From an uncultured Bacilli bacterium (lineage in GTDB: Bacteria; Bacillota_I; Bacilli_A; RF39; UBA660), in the NCBI GenBank assembly GCA_944359735.1, contig CALVTA010000058.1, positions 1 to 7,472 of the forward strand: a stretch of 7,472 nucleotides of DNA, given 5' to 3'. The position numbers and the translations under genes are program-made. The notes beneath the pieces were generated by a model that did no database searches, was not told where the DNA came from, and saw only the letters and a program-made list of their open reading frames with translations. Position 1 is the first letter of the stretch; the number at the start of each line of letters is the position of its first letter. Shown here in pieces: positions 5,309-7,472 of the stretch.

Positions 5309-6286
5309 ATGATAGATAAACAATTTAAAAATCTTGAAGAACAAATAGAAATTCTTAAATATAAAGGTATGAAAATAGAAGATGAATCTTATGCTAAGAA
5401 GATATTGCTTCGAGAAAATTATTTCTTTTTGTCTGGATATAGGTATCCTTTTATGAGAAGCATTTATGATAAACATTTCTTAGATGGAGTTACTTTTGAA
5501 GAAATGTATAGTTTGTTTTTATTTGATCGGGCGATTAGGAATGTATTTTTTAAGAATTTGCTTATTATTGAAAATAACTTAAAATCTATATTTTCATATC
5601 AATTATCTAAAAAATATGGTTATAAAGAGAAAAATTATTTGCGATCAAGGAATTTTACTACTGATAAGACTAAACAGAAACAAGTTAATGATTTAATAAA
5701 AAAAATGAAGCGACAAATAAGAATTAATGGTTCTCAACATACAGCTACTGCTCATTATATGACTAATTATGGCTATGTTCCTCTTTGGATTTTAGTTAAA
5801 GTATTGTCATTTGGAATAGTAGGAGAACTATTCTCTATTATGAAATATGATGATCAAGTTAGTATTTGTAGGATTTATAATATTCCTGTTGATGAGTTTA
5901 GTACATATTTACCAATACTTTCTAATTATCGTAATTTATGTGCTCATGAAGATATTTTGTATGAGAATAGAACTCAAAAAAAAATAAAAGGTACTTTTTA
6001 TCATGAAATACTTGGTATAAAAAAGAATGATGAAGGTGATTATGTTAGTGGTATTAATGATTTGTTTTCCTTGCTTATTATAATGAAGAGAATGCTGGAT
6101 TATGATGAGTTTAAAGATATGTGTTTAGAACTTAATAAGAGAATAGAAAATCTTAAATATAATTTACATAGTATTAAAATAGATGTAATATTAGATAGAA
6201 TGGGTTTTCCTAGTAATTATATGGAATTAGCAAATGTTAAAGCTAATATTGAAAGGAGAGATGTTAATGAAACAAGAGAGAATTAA
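5309..6286 (+). CDS. Abi_2 family (AbiD/AbiF-type) abortive-infection HEPN protein
   Basis: A 325-residue soluble protein of the Abi_2 family, whose lactococcal members AbiD and AbiF abort phage infection. Family landmarks occur in order: FKNLEEQIEILKYKGM at 6-21, ENYFFLSGYRYPF at 36-48, LFDRAIRNVFFKNLLIIE at 71-88, VPLWILVKVLSFGIVGELF at 157-175 and SNYRNLCAHEDILYENR at 205-221. The last contains Arg208-Asn-X3-His213, the R-X4-H signature of HEPN ribonuclease domains, so RNA cleavage under phage or stress triggering is a reasonable inference. Length is normal and the gene looks intact. I chose ATG 5309 over the in-frame GTG at 5300 because AGGTGG (5298-5303) precedes it by five bases and overlaps that GTG. 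Its last 20 bases overlap htrA. No adjacent protein antitoxin is seen; abiF-type genes can have an upstream structured RNA instead, but I could not identify one in the short leader. Confidence 0.88.
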   Translation: MIDKQFKNLEEQIEILKYKGMKIEDESYAKKILLRENYFFLSGYRYPFMRSIYDKHFLDGVTFEEMYSLFLFDRAIRNVFFKNLLIIENNLKSIFSYQLSKKYGYKEKNYLRSRNFTTDKTKQKQVNDLIKKMKRQIRINGSQHTATAHYMTNYGYVPLWILVKVLSFGIVGELFSIMKYDDQVSICRIYNIPVDEFSTYLPILSNYRNLCAHEDILYENRTQKKIKGTFYHEILGIKKNDEGDYVSGINDLFSLLIIMKRMLDYDEFKDMCLELNKRIENLKYNLHSIKIDVILDRMGFPSNYMELANVKANIERRDVNETREN

Positions 6287-7391
6287 AGAGGCAGTACTTA
6301 TAATTGTTTCTTTCGTTATAGGTGGTGCTTTAACTTTTGTGATTATTGGAGGAGAAGATTTATTTAATAAAAGTAATAGTTCTACTAATTCAAGTGGTCT
6401 TACTTGTAGCGCTGCGGATTGTACTAAAGTTGTTGTAGATGAATCTGGGATTAGTGAAGCGGTTGATAAAGTGTATGATGGTGTTTTGATGATTCGTAAT
6501 TATCAAAACAATGAAGTAGCATCAACGGGTACAGGATTTGTTTATAAAATAGAAGACGATTATGCTTATGTTATGACTAATCAACATGTGGTTGAAGGAG
6601 CTAGCAAGATTACTTTGATTACTTCTAAAGATGAGGAAATAGAAGGAGAAGTATTAGGTGGTGATTCTTATGTTGATATTGCTATTATTAAGATTAAGAA
6701 AACTGATGATTTAGTTGCTCTTCAACTTGGAAATAGTGAGAATGCAAAGTTAGGTGATTTAGTTTTTACTGTTGGTAGTCCTTTAGGATATGAATATAGA
6801 GGTAGTGTAGCGACAGGACATTTGGCTGGAAAAGATAGACTAGTCAGTGTTAGTACAACTGATTCTACTAGTAGTGATTGGGTTATGAAAGTATTACAAA
6901 CTGATGCTGCTATTAATCCTGGTAATAGTGGTGGACCTTTAATGAATACTAATGGAGAAGTTATAGGTGTTATTTCTTTAAAACTTGTCAAAACTGAGGT
7001 AGAGGGTATGGGATTTGCAATTCCTATAGAATATATTAATAGTAAGATAGAAACTCTTGAAAAAGGAGAATCTATAGAATGGCCATTACTTGGTGTTTCT
7101 ATGATTAATGTAAGTGATGCTAAAAATTCTTATAGATATAATTTTGATATTCCTAATGATCTTAATAGTGGAGTTATAGTTGCTGGTATTGAAAGTGGTA
7201 CAGGAGCAGCTGATTCTGATTTGAAAGAGGGGGATATTATTACAGCTATAAATGGAGAAGAAGTTGCTGATTCTGCTTATTTACGTTATGAACTTTATAA
7301 ATACTCAGTTGGGGATAAGATAGAAATAACTTATGTTCGTGATGGTAAGGAATCTACTACAAGTGTAGTTTTAAGTAATAGTAGTAGATAA
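6267..7391 (+). CDS. HtrA/DegP-type membrane-anchored serine protease with one PDZ domain
   Basis: A 374-residue S1C protease that degrades or refolds damaged extracytoplasmic proteins. A short basic N-terminus leads to one transmembrane helix (about 9-28), then a Ser/Asn-rich linker with Cys47 and Cys52, then the trypsin-like domain from about 60 to 260. The catalytic triad is complete: His107 in TNQHVV, Asp137 in VDIAI and Ser221 in GNSGGP. A single PDZ domain spans roughly 274-369 (PLLGVSM, SGVIVAGI, LKEGDIITAING). This is the usual Gram-positive HtrA layout. I chose ATG 6267 because AAAGGAG (6252-6258) lies eight bases before it; ATG 6261 is too close and ATG 6234 lacks a site. It starts inside the Abi_2 gene, so the two are probably co-transcribed and coupled. 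No CtsR- or CssR-type site is obvious. A terminator follows. Confidence 0.94.
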   Translation: MKQERIKEAVLIIVSFVIGGALTFVIIGGEDLFNKSNSSTNSSGLTCSAADCTKVVVDESGISEAVDKVYDGVLMIRNYQNNEVASTGTGFVYKIEDDYAYVMTNQHVVEGASKITLITSKDEEIEGEVLGGDSYVDIAIIKIKKTDDLVALQLGNSENAKLGDLVFTVGSPLGYEYRGSVATGHLAGKDRLVSVSTTDSTSSDWVMKVLQTDAAINPGNSGGPLMNTNGEVIGVISLKLVKTEVEGMGFAIPIEYINSKIETLEKGESIEWPLLGVSMINVSDAKNSYRYNFDIPNDLNSGVIVAGIESGTGAADSDLKEGDIITAINGEEVADSAYLRYELYKYSVGDKIEITYVRDGKESTTSVVLSNSSR

Positions 7392-7395
7392 TTGT

Positions 7396-7450
7396 AAAAA
7401 GGGGCTGTAACGAAATAAAATAATTTTGTTTCAGTCCTTTTTCTTTTTTT
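7396..7450 (+). terminator. Rho-independent terminator after htrA
   Basis: An A5GG-initiated arm (7396-7414) pairs with an arm ending TCCTTTTT (7424-7442) over about 17 pairs, with G-T wobbles, one bulge and one T-T mismatch. The T-rich tract continues to 7450. It begins five bases past the htrA stop, the expected place for an intrinsic terminator of the Abi_2/htrA transcript. Confidence 0.75.
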
Positions 7451-7460
7451 GTTTTGGAAA

Positions 7461-7472
7461 TGGAAACGTTTC
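7461..7472. promoter_or_regulatory. Possible LacI/CcpA-type operator (cre-like), cut by window end
   Basis: TGGAAACGTTTC contains the perfect 10-base palindrome GAAACGTTTC and fits the first 12 positions of the CcpA cre consensus (TGWAARCGYTWNCW) except G at the third. The last two positions lie outside the window. It would regulate a gene to the right, not htrA, since it follows the htrA terminator. Confidence 0.4.

Noticed and set aside
5291..5476. Minus-strand open frame opposite the start of the Abi_2 gene
   Set aside because: Phe/Tyr/Ile-rich product typical of reverse reading of AT-rich coding sequence; the opposite strand matches Abi_2.
6234..6266. Earlier ATG starts (6234, 6261) for HtrA
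   Set aside because: ATG 6234 has no ribosome binding site and ATG 6261 is only two bases from AAAGGAG; ATG 6267 has an eight-base spacing.
6722..6991. Minus-strand open frame of 89 codons inside htrA
   Set aside because: It is antisense to the catalytic Ser region of HtrA, which is unmistakably coding on the plus strand.
1..7472. CRISPR, tRNA, rRNA, insertion sequence or alternative genetic code
   Set aside because: I saw no regularly spaced repeats, no tRNA-like sequence and no transposase; TGA acts as a stop at 1740 and 2900.

Overview
The window is very AT-rich, uses AGGTG/AAAGGAG-type ribosome binding sites and reads with the standard bacterial code: TGA is a genuine stop for at least two genes, and Trp is TGG. 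Protein families and sequence style point to a low-GC Firmicute, perhaps one of the uncultured gut Bacilli or Clostridia lineages. That taxonomic placement is an inference. Seven complete protein genes fill the window. I see no rRNA, tRNA, CRISPR array, IS element or transposase, and no gene-free stretch longer than about 155 bases.

Layout. (1) 88-888, minus: a ZIP-family metal transporter, followed by a rho-independent terminator at the left edge. (2) 1041-3100, plus: a tight three-gene operon of a secreted CwlD-like Amidase_3 enzyme, a lipoprotein metallo-beta-lactamase-fold protein of the ComEC/Rec2 hydrolase type with an Ig-like C-terminal domain, and a 64-residue DUF3006 protein. The first two genes overlap (ATGA), the next two are three bases apart, and a strong hairpin at 3102-3133 ends the operon. 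(3) 3180-5201, minus: a two-gene block whose first gene encodes a cytoplasmic zinc-dependent phospholipase C-like protein and whose second encodes a highly divergent SpoIID/LytB-domain protein. It converges on the same hairpin. (4) 5309-7391, plus: an Abi_2 (AbiD/AbiF-type) HEPN-motif protein overlapping by 20 bases with a membrane-anchored HtrA/DegP-type serine protease, then a terminator. A truncated LacI/CcpA-like palindrome lies at the right edge.

How the genes may fit together. Four of the seven products are predicted at or outside the membrane (metal transporter, wall amidase, MBL lipoprotein, HtrA), so much of the window is envelope maintenance and quality control. The CwlD-like amidase and the SpoIID-like protein recall sporulation peptidoglycan enzymes. 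The SpoIID-like protein, however, has no signal sequence and has lost much of its signature, so it may be a repurposed remnant.

The points most worth following are: the Abi_2 gene coupled to htrA; the symmetric divergent extended -10 promoters inside a 15-bp imperfect inverted repeat between the phospholipase-like and Abi genes; the degenerate cytoplasmic SpoIID; and the lipoprotein ComEC-hydrolase/DUF3006 pair behind an amidase. No clearly unprecedented multi-gene system is provable from this sequence alone.
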